The notes under the pieces are model-generated. The model had not been told where the DNA came from. It saw only the letters and a list, made by a program, of their open reading frames with translations, and did not search any database. 64,000 nt of DNA from contig CAWEIK010000001.1 in assembly GCA_963809175.1 (NCBI GenBank), forward strand, positions 1,054,001 through 1,118,000, given 5' to 3'. Shown in pieces: positions 42,424 through 51,664 of the stretch (its first letter is position 1; every line of letters starts with the position of its first letter). This DNA comes from JACCTU01 sp963809175 (GTDB taxonomy: Bacteria > Actinomycetota > Thermoleophilia > Gaiellales > Gaiellaceae). The position numbers and the translations under genes were made by a program.

Positions 42424-43186
42424 AGTCCTGGTGAACCGTTCGGCCTTCCATGCCGCCGGCGACGGTCACGACCTGACCCGTCACGTGGCCCGAGAGGACG
42501 TCGGACACGAGGTACACGACCGCCGCGGCCACGTCCTCGGGCTGGGCGACCTTGCGCAGCGCCATCGTTCGGGAGATCTTGCGGACCGCCTCGGGGTCGA
42601 CGTGGCCGCGGGTCATCGGGGACTCCGTCCAGCCCGGGGCGACGACGTTCACCCGCGCCTTCGGGGCGACCCGCACGACCTCGTTCTTGAGCGAGAGGAG
42701 GAGCCCGTGCGCGACCGCGGACTTCGCGGCCGCGTAGTCGGCGTGGCCCGCCTCGCCGTAGAGGCCGGCGGTGGACGCGATCAGCACGAGCGAGCCGTGG
42801 CCCTCGCGCTCGAGCTCGCGCAGGTACGCGCGCGCCGTGAGGAACGCGGTCGTGAGGTTCGCGCGCAGCGTGTCCTCCCAGCGCTCGAGCGAGAGCTCCC
42901 ACACGGGAACGTCCTCGCTCGGCCAGACCCCGGCGACCGCGATGCAGGCGTCGAGCCCACCGAGCGCGGCGCGCGCCTGCTCGAAGAGCGCGTCGACCTG
43001 CGCCTCGTCGGTCAGGTCGGCCCCCAGGACGACCTCGGCCCCGACCGCCTCGGCCCGATCGCGGCCCCGGTGGTAGTGCACCGCGACCCGGGCTCCCTCG
43101 GCCATGAGCGCGCGGGCGCAGGCACCGCCGATCCCGCCGGAGCCGCCCGTCACGAGCACACGCTTCCCGGCGAGCCCCGTCTCCAC
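42422..43186 (-). CDS. Short-chain dehydrogenase/reductase (FabG-like)
   Basis: The 254-residue SDR has the cofactor loop T-G-G-S-G-G-I-G near residue 13 and an A-D-L-T element. The catalytic set is N109-region (R-A-N-L), Ser in L-I-A-S-T-A, and Y-A-A-A-K near 154. The C-terminal V-A-G-G-M is also typical. It should reduce a 3-oxoacyl or similar carbonyl with NAD(P)H. The substrate is unknown. It is divergent from the M55 peptidase gene, starting 20 bases away. Confidence 0.92.
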   Translation of the reverse strand: METGLAGKRVLVTGGSGGIGGACARALMAEGARVAVHYHRGRDRAEAVGAEVVLGADLTDEAQVDALFEQARAALGGLDACIAVAGVWPSEDVPVWELSLERWEDTLRANLTTAFLTARAYLRELEREGHGSLVLIASTAGLYGEAGHADYAAAKSAVAHGLLLSLKNEVVRVAPKARVNVVAPGWTESPMTRGHVDPEAVRKISRTMALRKVAQPEDVAAAVVYLVSDVLSGHVTGQVVTVAGGMEGRTVHQD

Positions 43187-43206
43187 GCGGACTACGCTAC
43201 CCGCCG

Positions 43207-44016
43207 ATGCGCGTTCACATCATCAGTGACATGGAGGGCGTCTCCGGGATCGTCAAGTGGGAGCAGGTCTCGGGCGGCGAGTCGCTCTACGAGGAAGGCC
43301 GCAAGCTCTACACCGAGGAGATCAACGCGTGCGTGCGCGGCGCGAAGGCCGCCGGCGCGACGGAGATCGTCGTCATGGACTGCCACGGCGCCGGCAAGGG
43401 ATGGACGTTCAACTCGTTGATCCCCGACCAGCTCGACCCCGACTGCGAGTGGGTCGTGCAGGACGAGTGGACGGAGTACACCGAGTTCCTCGAGCAGGGC
43501 TGCGACGCGGCGCTCTTCGTCGGGATGCACGCGCGCGCGGGCACCGAGCTCGGCGTGCTCAGTCACACCGTCTCCGGGACGAACTGGCAGAACCTCTGGT
43601 TCAACGACGTCCTCGTCGGCGAGACCGGGATCAACGCGGCGCTCTGCGGCCACTTCGGCTGCCCCGTGCTGCTCGTGACCGGCGACCAGGCCGTCTGCGA
43701 CGAAGCGACCGACTTGCTGGGCACCGGTCTGACCACCGTCGCGGTCAAGCGCGGGCTCGGCCGCTTCAGCGCCCGCAACCTGCCGCCGGTCGTCGCGCGC
43801 GAGCTGATCCAGGACGGCGCCAAGCAGGCGCTCTCGAACCTCTCCGCGGTCCCGCCCTGGGATCCCGGCCGCCCGGCCGAGATCAAGGTGCAGTACTCGC
43901 AGCCGCGCGACGTCCAGAAGCTCCGCTTCCGCCACGGCGTCGAGATCGTCGAGCCGCGCACGATCGTCTCGCGCGCCGACGACTGGTGGACCGCCTGGCG
44001 GCAGTTCTACTTCTAA
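43207..44016 (+). CDS. M55-family D-aminopeptidase (DppA-like)
   Basis: The 269-residue protein begins with the metal-binding D-M-E-G-V-S-G near residue 8. It continues with M-D-C-H-G-A-G near 58, G-M-H-A-R near 104 and T-G-D-Q near 158, all DppA landmarks that bind two zinc ions. DppA removes N-terminal D-amino acids from small peptides such as cell-wall fragments. The product is cytoplasmic. Confidence 0.92.
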   Translation: MRVHIISDMEGVSGIVKWEQVSGGESLYEEGRKLYTEEINACVRGAKAAGATEIVVMDCHGAGKGWTFNSLIPDQLDPDCEWVVQDEWTEYTEFLEQGCDAALFVGMHARAGTELGVLSHTVSGTNWQNLWFNDVLVGETGINAALCGHFGCPVLLVTGDQAVCDEATDLLGTGLTTVAVKRGLGRFSARNLPPVVARELIQDGAKQALSNLSAVPPWDPGRPAEIKVQYSQPRDVQKLRFRHGVEIVEPRTIVSRADDWWTAWRQFYF

Positions 44017-44586
44017 GCAGGGGCGTGCTCGGGGAGGATCCCGAGCTCTTCGATCAGCGTGAAGAACGCCTTCGCGAACGGTGAGCCCGCGGTGCGCTCG
44101 CGCACCTCGTCCCACACGATCTGCTCGCGCAACGTGCGCGCGACCTCGAGCACCGACGCGTAGTTCGGCTCCTGCTCGGTCAGCGCGAGCAGCTTCGTCG
44201 TCAGCACGTCCTCCATCGAAGAGACCGGCAGCCGCATCGCCATCACCTCGCGCTCCTCCGCACGGTCGAGCAACTCGTCCGTCACCGGACCGCCGGCCGG
44301 AGAGAAGATCAGGTCGACGAGCGTGTCGTCGTGGTACGCCTTCAAGAGCCAGTCCTCCGGCGGTCGCTCGGGGCGCATGCCGGCTTCGGTCGAGGACCTG
44401 CAGCGCGCGCTCCGCATCCTCCGGCTTGACGAGCAGGTCGACGTCGTGATCCGTGACCGAACCGCCGCGGGCCCAGATCGCGAGTCCGCCCGCGAGCGCG
44501 AAGCGGATCTCGGCATCACGAAGCGCGGCGCCTGCGTGCTTCATAGCTGCGACGAGCGGCTCCACATCGGCGTTTCTCCGTGCCAT
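44013..44586 (-). CDS. Nucleotidyltransferase (AbiEii/MNT-like), one frameshift
   Basis: From ATG 44586 the first frame gives A-L-A-G-G-L-A-I-W near residue 32, then D-H-D-V-D-L-L-V near 47, which resembles the G-S and D-x-D motifs of the Pol-beta nucleotidyltransferase fold. Near 44385 the frame shifts. It then continues with V-D-L-I-F-S and a helical tail to 44013, about 190 residues. Such proteins occur as minimal nucleotidyltransferases, some as toxin-antitoxin parts. No partner gene is adjacent. Confidence 0.7.
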
Positions 44587-44646
44587 CAGGGATCGGTACC
44601 CGGTCGCTCGTTTGCGGCAAACCCGGGCGGTGGTAGGAAAGAAGTA

Positions 44647-45414
44647 GTGCAGTCGCTGAAGATCGCCGCAGCTGGGGACATCCACGCAACCGTCGACCAC
44701 GGCCAGCAGCTTCGCGAGTCGTTCGAGCGCGCAGCGGTGGACGCCGACGTGATCATGCTCGCGGGCGACCTGACCGCCGACGGCGAAGCGGCGGAGGCCG
44801 AGGTGCTCGCGGACGCGTGCCGACCGCTCGACGTCCCGGTCTTTGCGGTGCTCGGGAACCACGACTACCACCTGGCGCAGCACGACGAGATCGCCGAGAC
44901 GCTGCGGCGCGCCGGCGTGCGCGTGCTCGTCCGCGAGGCGGCAGTGTGCGAGGTGAACGGGATCGAGCTCGGGGTCGTCGGCACGAAGGGCTTCGTCGGC
45001 GGCTTCGCCGGCTCGTCGATTCCCGACTTCGGAGAGCCGCTGCTGCGCGAGGTCTACGCGGAGACGACCGAGGAGGCGCGTGCGATCGGACGCGGGCTCC
45101 GGCGCGTCTCGCACTGCCCGCTGCGGATCGTGCTGCTGCACTACGCGCCGATCCTCGACACGCTCGAGGGCGAGCCGCCCGGGATCCACGCACTCCTCGG
45201 CAGCTCACGCCTCGCAAACCCGATCCAGGAGTACCGGCCCGACGTCGTGCTGCACGGGCACGCGCATGCCGGCTCCTTCGAGGGCCGGATCGGCGACGTC
45301 CCCGTCTACAACGTCGCCGTCCACGTGACGCAGCGCGACTTCTTCGTCTTCGACCTCGAGGTCGTCGCACGCGGCCACACCGAGGTCGAGGTGGAGGGAA
45401 TCCCCGGCAACTAA
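44647..45414 (+). CDS. Calcineurin-like metallophosphoesterase
   Basis: The 255-residue protein carries the ordered metal motifs G-D-I-H near residue 10, A-G-D-L near 40, G-N-H-D near 73, L-H-Y near 167 and G-H-A-H near 205. These bind two metal ions and hydrolyse phosphoesters. The substrate is not evident. GTG 44647 was chosen because upstream sequence overlaps the divergent nucleotidyltransferase gene. It is followed 9 bases later by the MOSC gene. Confidence 0.9.
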   Translation: MQSLKIAAAGDIHATVDHGQQLRESFERAAVDADVIMLAGDLTADGEAAEAEVLADACRPLDVPVFAVLGNHDYHLAQHDEIAETLRRAGVRVLVREAAVCEVNGIELGVVGTKGFVGGFAGSSIPDFGEPLLREVYAETTEEARAIGRGLRRVSHCPLRIVLLHYAPILDTLEGEPPGIHALLGSSRLANPIQEYRPDVVLHGHAHAGSFEGRIGDVPVYNVAVHVTQRDFFVFDLEVVARGHTEVEVEGIPGN

Positions 45415-45423
45415 CGTAGGCCC

Positions 45424-46200
45424 GTGCCGACGGTCTCCTGGTTGTCAGTGGCGCCCGTCAAGGGCCTCGCGCTCACGCAACGGGACGAGCTGACGCTCGA
45501 GTCGTTCGGCGTGCTCGAGAACCGGCGCTTCCATCTGCTCGACGAGCGCGGCAGGTTCGTCAACGGCCTGACGAGGCTCGAGCGCTCGCTCTTTCCCGTC
45601 GTGCCACGGTGGGAGCCCGACGCGGACACGTTCTCGCTCACGTTCCCCGACGGCTCGGTCGTCGACGGTCCGATCGAGCTCGGCGAGCCCGTCTCCACCT
45701 GGTTCTACAACCGCGACGAGCCCGGGCGGATCGTGCAGGGGCCGTGGGCGCAGGCGCTCTCCGACTACGCCGGCCGCGAGCTCCGCCTCGCGCGCACCGA
45801 CGCGCCCGGCCGCGCGGTCGACCGCGCCGACGGCTCGGTCTCGATCGTCTCCGACGAGTCGGTGGACGAGCTCGCGCGGCAAGCAGGCGTCGACGCCGCC
45901 GACGCACGCCGGTTTCGCATGCTCGTCGGCGTTCAGGGCGGCAAGCCGCACGTGGAGGACACCTGGGTCGGGAGCGACGTGCAAATCGGCGAGGCCGTCG
46001 TGCGCGTGCACGAGCAGGTCGCCCGCTGCGCGATCACGACGAAGAACCCGGACACCGGCGAGCGCGACCTCGACACGTTGCGCGTGATCAAGGCGTATCG
46101 CGGCACGCGTGGCGAGAAGCACCTCGACTTCGGGGTCTACGGCGAGGTCGTCACGCCCGGCCGCGTACGCGTCGGCGACCCGATCGAGCCGCTTGCGTAG
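45424..46200 (+). CDS. MOSC-domain protein
   Basis: The 258-residue protein has the N-terminal MOSC_N beta-barrel (V-A-P-V-K-G-L near residue 10, N-R-R-F near 38). The MOSC domain follows, ending with R-C-A-I-T-T-K-N-P-D-T-G near 200. That cysteine is the one implicated in sulfur or molybdenum-cofactor chemistry. MOSC proteins such as YcbX and mARC reduce N-hydroxylated compounds. The next gene, a class V aminotransferase, overlaps its stop, an association also seen in the molybdenum cofactor sulfurase family. Confidence 0.9.
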   Translation: MPTVSWLSVAPVKGLALTQRDELTLESFGVLENRRFHLLDERGRFVNGLTRLERSLFPVVPRWEPDADTFSLTFPDGSVVDGPIELGEPVSTWFYNRDEPGRIVQGPWAQALSDYAGRELRLARTDAPGRAVDRADGSVSIVSDESVDELARQAGVDAADARRFRMLVGVQGGKPHVEDTWVGSDVQIGEAVVRVHEQVARCAITTKNPDTGERDLDTLRVIKAYRGTRGEKHLDFGVYGEVVTPGRVRVGDPIEPLA

Positions 46201-47255
46201 CCGCTTCCCGATCCTCTCGCGGCTGACGTACCTGAACAGCTGCTCGCACGGCGCGCTCTCGAACGACGTGCGCGAGGCCTACGAGCAGTACGTGCGCGAC
46301 TGGGACGAGCTGGGCTCGCCGTGGGAGCTGTGGGGCGAGAAGACCGAGGAGGCGCGAGCCGCGTTCGCAGAGCTCGTCGGCGCGGAGCCGCAAGACGTCG
46401 CCGTGACGACTTCGCTCTCGGCGGGCGTCAGCGCGCTCGCGAGCGGACTGCGGTTCGACGGACCGCGCTCGAAGGTCGTGCTCTCGGAGGTCGAGTTTCC
46501 GACCGTCGGTCAGATCTGGCACGCGCAGGAGGACCGCGGCGCGCGGATCGTCCACACGCGCGACTTCGAGTCGGAGATCGACGAGGAGACGCTGCTCGTC
46601 TCGCTCACGCACGTCAGCTACCGCACGGGCGAGCGGCTGCCGGTCGAAGAGATCGCGCGCCTCGCACACGAGCGAGGCGCGCTCGTCTTCCTCGATGCGT
46701 ACCAGTCCGCGGGAACGATCCCGCTCGACGTTCGCGCGCTCGACGTCGACTTCCTCGCAGCCGGGACGGTCAAGTACCTCCTCGGCTCGGCCGGGCTCGC
46801 GTTCTTCTACGCGCGCCGCTCCCTGGTGGAAGGCATCCGGCCGACGACGACGGGATGGTTCGCCGACGAGGACGTCTTCGCGATGGACGATCGCGACTAC
46901 TCGCCGGCGCGCACCGCCGCGCGCTTCCAATCCGGCACGCCGCCGATCCCGAACGTCTACGCGGGGCTCGCCGGCCTTCGCCTCGTGCTCGAGGCGGGCG
47001 TCGAGCGACACGAACGCGCGCGTTGCAGCGCTCACGCAGGCGCTGATCGACGGAACGAGCCGTCGCGTCGTCACACCGGAGCAGCGCGGTGCGCTCGTCT
47101 GTGTCGAGCACGACGACCCGGCCGCCGCCGTGGAGCTCCTGCAGAAGCAGGGCATCGTCACGTCGTGGCGCGACAACAGCGTCCGCTTCTCGTTCCACTT
47201 CTACAACGACGAGCACGACGTCGACGCGGCGCTCGCCGCGCTCGAGACCGTCTAG
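46193..47255 (+). CDS. Class V aminotransferase (cysteine desulfurase-like), one frameshift
   Basis: TTG 46193 overlaps the MOSC stop. The N-terminal part has Y-L-N-S-C-S-H-G, the aspartate of the PLP pocket in L-D-A-Y-Q-S-A-G near 165 and the PLP lysine in G-T-V-K-Y-L-L-G-S-A-G near 193. The frame shifts near 47020, and the C-terminal domain (V-E-H-D-D-P-A-A, V-R-F-S-F-H-F-Y-N) ends at 47255. Length would be about 354 residues. It may supply sulfur in a pathway with the MOSC protein. Confidence 0.82.
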
Positions 47256-47314
47256 ATGTCGCGGTAGCGAGCCTGGAGGACTGCGCGAGCCCGCCGTAGG
47301 GGAGCCCCTTCGCG

Positions 47315-47342
47315 AGCGCCTCGCCACGTGGCGCTTCGCTTT
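47315..47342 (+). terminator. Weak terminator-like hairpin
   Basis: AGCGCC and GGCGCT pair around a 9-base loop, followed by TCGCTTTCC. It sits between the aminotransferase and the sigma-factor gene. The T-run is poor. Confidence 0.3.
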
Positions 47343-47364
47343 CCCCGGCGGACTCTTGTTTGAT

Positions 47365-47913
47365 GTGTCGGTGGTTTCCGACGCAGAGCTCATCGCACGG
47401 TGCCGCGCCGGCGACGCCGACGCCTGGCGTGAGCTCGTCGAGCGCTACTCGCGCTATGTCTACGCGATCACGCAGGCGTTTCGCCTGTCGTCCCACGACG
47501 CAGAGGACGTCTTCCAGGACACCTTCACCCGGGCCTACGAACGCCTGCACACGCTGCGGGACGACGACGCCTTCCGGCCCTGGCTCGCTTCTCTGACCCG
47601 GCGGCTCTGCATCGACCGGCTCCGAGCATCGGCGCGGGAGCAGCCGCTGGAGGACCTCGAGGCCGAGGGCGGGGAGGACCGGATCGAGGAGCTGACCGAC
47701 GCCTTCGCCGTCCACGAAGCCCTGGCGGAGCTTCCCGAGCACTGCCGCGAGATCCTCGACCGCTTCTTCGCCCGGGACGAGAGCTACCGGACGATCGCCG
47801 ACGCCCTCGACCTGCCCTCCGGGACGATCGCCAGCCGGATCTCGCGGTGCCTGGCGCGGCTCCGCGAGCGGTTCACGGAAGAAAACGGCCCCGACCCACG
47901 TCTTGGGGTGTGA
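47365..47913 (+). CDS. ECF-type RNA polymerase sigma factor
   Basis: About 182 residues from GTG 47365; TTG 47356 or GTG 47371 are alternatives. Region 2 has E-L-I-A-R-C-R-A-G-D and D-A-E-D-V-F-Q-D-T-F near 50. Region 4 has L-P-E-H-C-R-E-I-L and the helix-turn-helix S-Y-R-T-I-A-D-A-L-D-L-P-S-G-T-I near 145. It should direct transcription of a specific regulon. A small protein gene overlaps its stop (TGATG), where an anti-sigma factor would be expected. Confidence 0.92.
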   Translation: MSVVSDAELIARCRAGDADAWRELVERYSRYVYAITQAFRLSSHDAEDVFQDTFTRAYERLHTLRDDDAFRPWLASLTRRLCIDRLRASAREQPLEDLEAEGGEDRIEELTDAFAVHEALAELPEHCREILDRFFARDESYRTIADALDLPSGTIASRISRCLARLRERFTEENGPDPRLGV

Positions 47914-48167
47914 TGGATCCCCATCCTGAAGAGCGTCTGGCCAAGCTGTTGGCCCTGCTGCCGCCCGCCCCACGGGGCTGGGTCGAGGCTGCGCAGGAGC
48001 TTCCGCTCGCCAGGCCCGGCCTCGACCGGCTTGTGGCCCGGGCCGAGGCCGACGCGCGTTTCCGCGAGCTGCTGATCGCCGACCTCGAGGCTGCCTTCGC
48101 GCAAGAGGGCATCGAGGCCGACCCCGCGACCGTGGAAGCGCTCCGGAGGCGGCTCTCTCTCCCCTAG
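47913..48167 (+). CDS. 84-residue protein coupled to the ECF sigma factor
   Basis: ATG overlaps the sigma-factor stop, so translation is coupled. The product is Leu/Ala/Arg/Glu-rich, with an amphipathic helical layout and no membrane segment or zinc motif. It is too short for a typical ZAS or membrane anti-sigma factor. I recognise no family. The coupling suggests it binds or modulates the sigma factor, which is inference. Confidence 0.7.
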   Translation: MDPHPEERLAKLLALLPPAPRGWVEAAQELPLARPGLDRLVARAEADARFRELLIADLEAAFAQEGIEADPATVEALRRRLSLP

Positions 48168-48199
48168 GCTCGGGCGCCCGGCGCTGAGACAATGCGGGG

Positions 48200-48781
48200 G
48201 TGGCGCGCCTGCACGATCTCAGTGTCCGGGGCCTCCTAGGTGAGGCGGCCTCGGAGTCGCCGACTCCGGGCGGCGGGGCGCTCGCAGCTCTGACCGGTGC
48301 GCTGGCGGCCGGCCTCGTCGAGATGGCCGCCCGCAACTCCCCGGAGTGGGAGCTCCGCGGCGCCGCGATCGCCCAGGCGACGGTGCTCCGCGAGCGGCTC
48401 GCCGAGCTGGCGCCGCTGAACGACGAGGTCTACGAGCACGCGCTCGCCGCGCTCAAGCTGCCGGACGCCGTCGACAGCGACTCGAAGAACGAGCTGATCG
48501 GCTCCTCGCTGGAGCGTGCCGCGGCGTTCCCGCTCGCGATCGCCGAGGCAGCCGCGAACGTCGCGGAGCTCGCCGCCGTCGTCGCGGAGGACGGCGCGTC
48601 GACTGCCCGTGGCGACGCGACCGCGGCCGCGATGCTCGCGCTCGGCGCGACGCGCGCGGCGGCGCACCTGGTCGAGATCAACCTCGGTGTGCTCGAGAAC
48701 GACGAGCGGCTCCATCGGGCGACGCGTCTCGCAGCGGACGCTGCGGCGGCGTCGGCCCGGACGCTTGCGCCGGTGCAGTAG
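48200..48781 (+). CDS. Cyclodeaminase/cyclohydrolase (FTCD/FchA-like)
   Basis: The 193-residue helical protein has the family opening T-P-G-G-G-A-L-A-A-L near residue 22, and G-D-A-T-A-A-A-M near 136. The family includes formiminotetrahydrofolate cyclodeaminase and methenyl-THF cyclohydrolase FchA, which interconvert one-carbon folates. It may supply the folate pool used by the MTHFR fusion at 40075, but they are not in one operon. GTG 48200. Confidence 0.85.
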   Translation: MARLHDLSVRGLLGEAASESPTPGGGALAALTGALAAGLVEMAARNSPEWELRGAAIAQATVLRERLAELAPLNDEVYEHALAALKLPDAVDSDSKNELIGSSLERAAAFPLAIAEAAANVAELAAVVAEDGASTARGDATAAAMLALGATRAAAHLVEINLGVLENDERLHRATRLAADAAAASARTLAPVQ

Positions 48782-48845
48782 CGCCTCGGGGAAGATCGCA
48801 TGGCCCCGGACCGTCTTGTGGCTAAGCCGCAAACGAGGAGATGCC

Positions 48846-49034
48846 ATGCACGATCAGCTCCTGAACCACGATGTCGCCAACCTTCACCGCGCGGAGTTCC
48901 TGCGCGAGTCGCGCCGGCGCCACACCGTCGACCGCGAACCGCGCGTCCGCAAGGCTGTCGGACCTGGACTGCTCGATCGGCTCAGCAGCCTGGTGCACAG
49001 GCACCGCCGGCTGAAGCCGGCGCTGCACCACTAA
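48846..49034 (+). CDS. Small basic protein of unknown function
   Basis: The 62-residue gene starts at ATG 48846 behind GAGGAGATG and ends at 49034. It is rich in His and Arg. An overlapping ATG at 48841 belongs to another frame. There is no recognised family. It converges on the decayed cyclase gene. Confidence 0.45.
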   Translation: MHDQLLNHDVANLHRAEFLRESRRRHTVDREPRVRKAVGPGLLDRLSSLVHRHRRLKPALHH

Positions 49035-50767
49035 GCTCGGGCTAGGCCTCGAACCCCGCCGCGCCGACGTGCTTGGCGGCGCGGTCGGCGCGCGGAATCT
49101 GCCCGTAGCGCGACATCGCGCACGAGCGCGTGGCGAAACGCGAACTCGTCCTCGCCCGCGACCGACGAGCGTCGCTCGCGCCGGATGAACTCCTTGCGCT
49201 CGAGCGCGTGCAGCCGCTCCAGACGCGCGCCGTTGACGGAGAGCGCGCCGGACCAGAACACCTTGCCCATCACCGCGGCGTCCTGGAGCAGCGCCTTCTC
49301 CTCGGCCGGGAGCGAGTCGAGGCGCGCCGCGATCAGGCCCTGCACGCCCTCCGGGAAGCGGCAGGTCGTCGACCGAGCCGCGCTCGAGCGTAGAGGCGCG
49401 CGAACTGCTCGGCGTAGAGAGGGTTGCCGCTGGCACGTTCGAGCAGCGTCTGCTGGGTCTCGGCTGCGCAGCACCGTGCGCGCGAGCACGAGCGACAGCA
49501 GCGTCGACGGAGTCCTGGCGTTCGAGAGCGGCGACAGGGCGAGCGTGAGCGCGTTCAGCTTTCCGCCGCCCCAGCCCGGGCGGCGCTCGAAGAGCTCCGG
49601 GCGCGCCGTGCACAGCACGAGCAGCGGCACGCCCGCTCGACCAGTCCGCGACGTGGTCGATGAAGTCGAGCAGGCCGTCGTCGGCCCAGTGGAGGTCTTC
49701 GAAGACGAGCACGAGCGGCCGGCGCTCGGCGAGCGACTCGAAGAACGTCCGCCAGGCGGTGAACGACTCGTCGCGGTTCGAGGCTCCGGCATCGAGCTCG
49801 GCCTCGACCGACGAGCGGGCGCAAGCGCGCCGCCACCCAGTCGGGCTCGACGCTCGACGACGTCGCGCACCGCGCGGGCGAGCTTCTCGGCGACGACGTC
49901 CGGCGTCGTCGTCTTCGAGGATGCCGGCCTGGGCCTTCACCATCTCCGCGATCGCCCAGTAGCTGACGCCCTCGTCCATACGGCAGCGAGCGGCCCTGCC
50001 GCCAGTAGACGAGCGTCGTCACCTCGGCCGATCGACTCCGAACAGCTCCCAGACGAGTCGGCTCTTGCCGATCCCCGGCACGCCGACGAGCGTGACCAGC
50101 TGCGGCTCGCGCTCCTGCTGTGCGCGCGCGAGCGCCTCGACCAGCGCGTTCGAGCTCCGCGGCGCGGCCCGACGAGCGCCGCTCCGCCGTGCTGACGCAC
50201 GTCGACGCCGAATCGCGAGCGCGCCTGCAGCGCTTCCCAGACCGCGATCGGCTCGCTCTTTCCCTTCGCGACGACCGGTTCGGCGGCGCTGTAGTCGATC
50301 ACGTGGCTCGTCGCGCGCTGCGTCTGCTCGCCGACGAGGATGCCGTTGACCGGTGCGGCGGACTGCAGGCGCGAGGCCGTGTTGACGACGTCGCCGGCGA
50401 CGAACCCCTCGCCGCTGTCCGGGCGGGCGTCGAGCGACACGAGCGCCTCGCCCGTGTTCACGGCGATCCGGACCTCGACGCCGTCCTCGTCGATCGCCCA
50501 GTCGCGGATCGCGAGCGCTGCGCGAAGCGCGCGCTCGGGGTCGTCCTCGCGCGCGACCGGCGCGCCGAAGACCGCGACCACGGCGTCGCCGATGAACTTC
50601 TCGACCGTGCCGCCCCACTGCTCGAGCTCCGTGCGCAGGCGCTCGTGGTACGGGCGAAGGACGGCGTCGACGTCCTCGGGGTCGAGCTGCTCGGAGCGCG
50701 AGGTGAAGCCGACCAGGTCGGCGAAGAGCACGGTGACGACCTTGCGCTCGCGGCGGGGCTCGGCCAT
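49031..50767 (-). pseudogene. Adenylate/guanylate cyclase with AAA ATPase domain, decayed
   Basis: From 50767 the first 200 residues are an intact class III cyclase domain: V-L-F-A-D-L-V-G-F-T near residue 13 with a metal-binding Asp, then G-D-A-V-V-A-V-F-G-A-P near 60, and V-N-T-A-S-R-L near 130. The following AAA/STAND ATPase part (G-V-P-G-I-G-K-S Walker A) is split over at least five frame changes between 50180 and 49040. The protein stops where family members normally continue with several hundred residues of TPR repeats. It is a truncated, multiply frameshifted gene, so probably non-functional. The cyclase domain alone could still be made. Confidence 0.8.
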
Positions 50768-50790
50768 GGGCCGAGTCTAGGGCGCTCGGG

Positions 50791-51627
50791 CTACGTCTTG
50801 AAGGTGTCGCAGGTGGCAGGGTCGCCGCTGTCGAAGCCGACCTTGAACCACTTCTGCCGCTCGGCGGCGGAGCCGTGCGTCCACGACTCGGGATCGACGC
50901 GGCCCTGGGTCTTCTCCTGGATCCGGTCGTCGCCGACGGAGGCCGCAGCGCCGAGGCCCTCCTGAAGGTCGCCGGGCTCGAGCAGCTTCCGCTGTGCGGC
51001 CGAGTGTCCCCACACGCCGGCGAGGCAGTCGGCCTGCAGCTCGAGCTTGATCCCGTCCTCGCGCGTCTTCACCTGGTCGTTGATGCCGAGCGCGTTCTGG
51101 ACGTGGTGCCCGAACTCGTGCGCGATCACGTAGGCCTGCGCGAAGTCGCCGGCCGCGCCGAAGCGAGTCTTCAGCTCGCGGAAGAAGGTCATGTCGAGGT
51201 ACACGTGCTGGTCGGGCGGGCAGTAGAACGGGCCGGTCGCGGACGACGCGACGCCGCAGCCTGTGCTGACCTGGTTGCTGAAGAGCCGCAGCGTCGTGCG
51301 TGGGTACTGCTCGCCGGCGCGCTTGAAGATGTCCTCCCACGTGTTCTGGACGTCGTTCGTCACGAAGTAGACGAACTCCGTCTGGTTGTCCGTCGTCTGC
51401 GGCTCGCCGGTCTCCACCTGCGGCGACGCGACGGTCGGGAACGGGTCGAGCGGGCCGCCACTCGAACCGCCGCCCGGCAGGCCGCCGTTCAGCAGGACGA
51501 CGAGGAGGAGCAAGAGCAGGCCGGCGCCGCCGCCGATGCCGCCGATCGGGATCCCGGCGCCGCCCATCCCACCGCGGCCGCGCATGTCCTCGACGTCTCC
51601 GCGTCCGGCTCCTCGCTTCCACTTCAT
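50791..51627 (-). CDS. Neutral zinc metallopeptidase (YpfJ family)
   Basis: The 278-residue protein has a basic Gly-rich start, one membrane helix (L-L-L-L-L-V-V-L near residue 40) and an outer domain with the zinc-binding H-E-F-G-H-H near 169. The third ligand lies in E-L-Q-A-D-C-L-A-G-V-W near 198. This is the YpfJ/putative neutral zinc metallopeptidase family with unknown natural substrate. It acts on the outer face of the membrane. The gene lies 37 bases after valS and may be cotranscribed. Confidence 0.9.
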   Translation of the reverse strand: MKWKRGAGRGDVEDMRGRGGMGGAGIPIGGIGGGAGLLLLLLVVLLNGGLPGGGSSGGPLDPFPTVASPQVETGEPQTTDNQTEFVYFVTNDVQNTWEDIFKRAGEQYPRTTLRLFSNQVSTGCGVASSATGPFYCPPDQHVYLDMTFFRELKTRFGAAGDFAQAYVIAHEFGHHVQNALGINDQVKTREDGIKLELQADCLAGVWGHSAAQRKLLEPGDLQEGLGAAASVGDDRIQEKTQGRVDPESWTHGSAAERQKWFKVGFDSGDPATCDTFKT

Positions 51628-51664
51628 GGGCGCGGTGTTTCCGCCGCCGTCGAACGCGAACCGT

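Noticed and set aside
44013..44586. HEPN/MNT toxin-antitoxin pair
   Set aside because: Only the nucleotidyltransferase is present. The adjacent genes encode an M55 peptidase and a phosphoesterase, with no HEPN or AbiEii partner.
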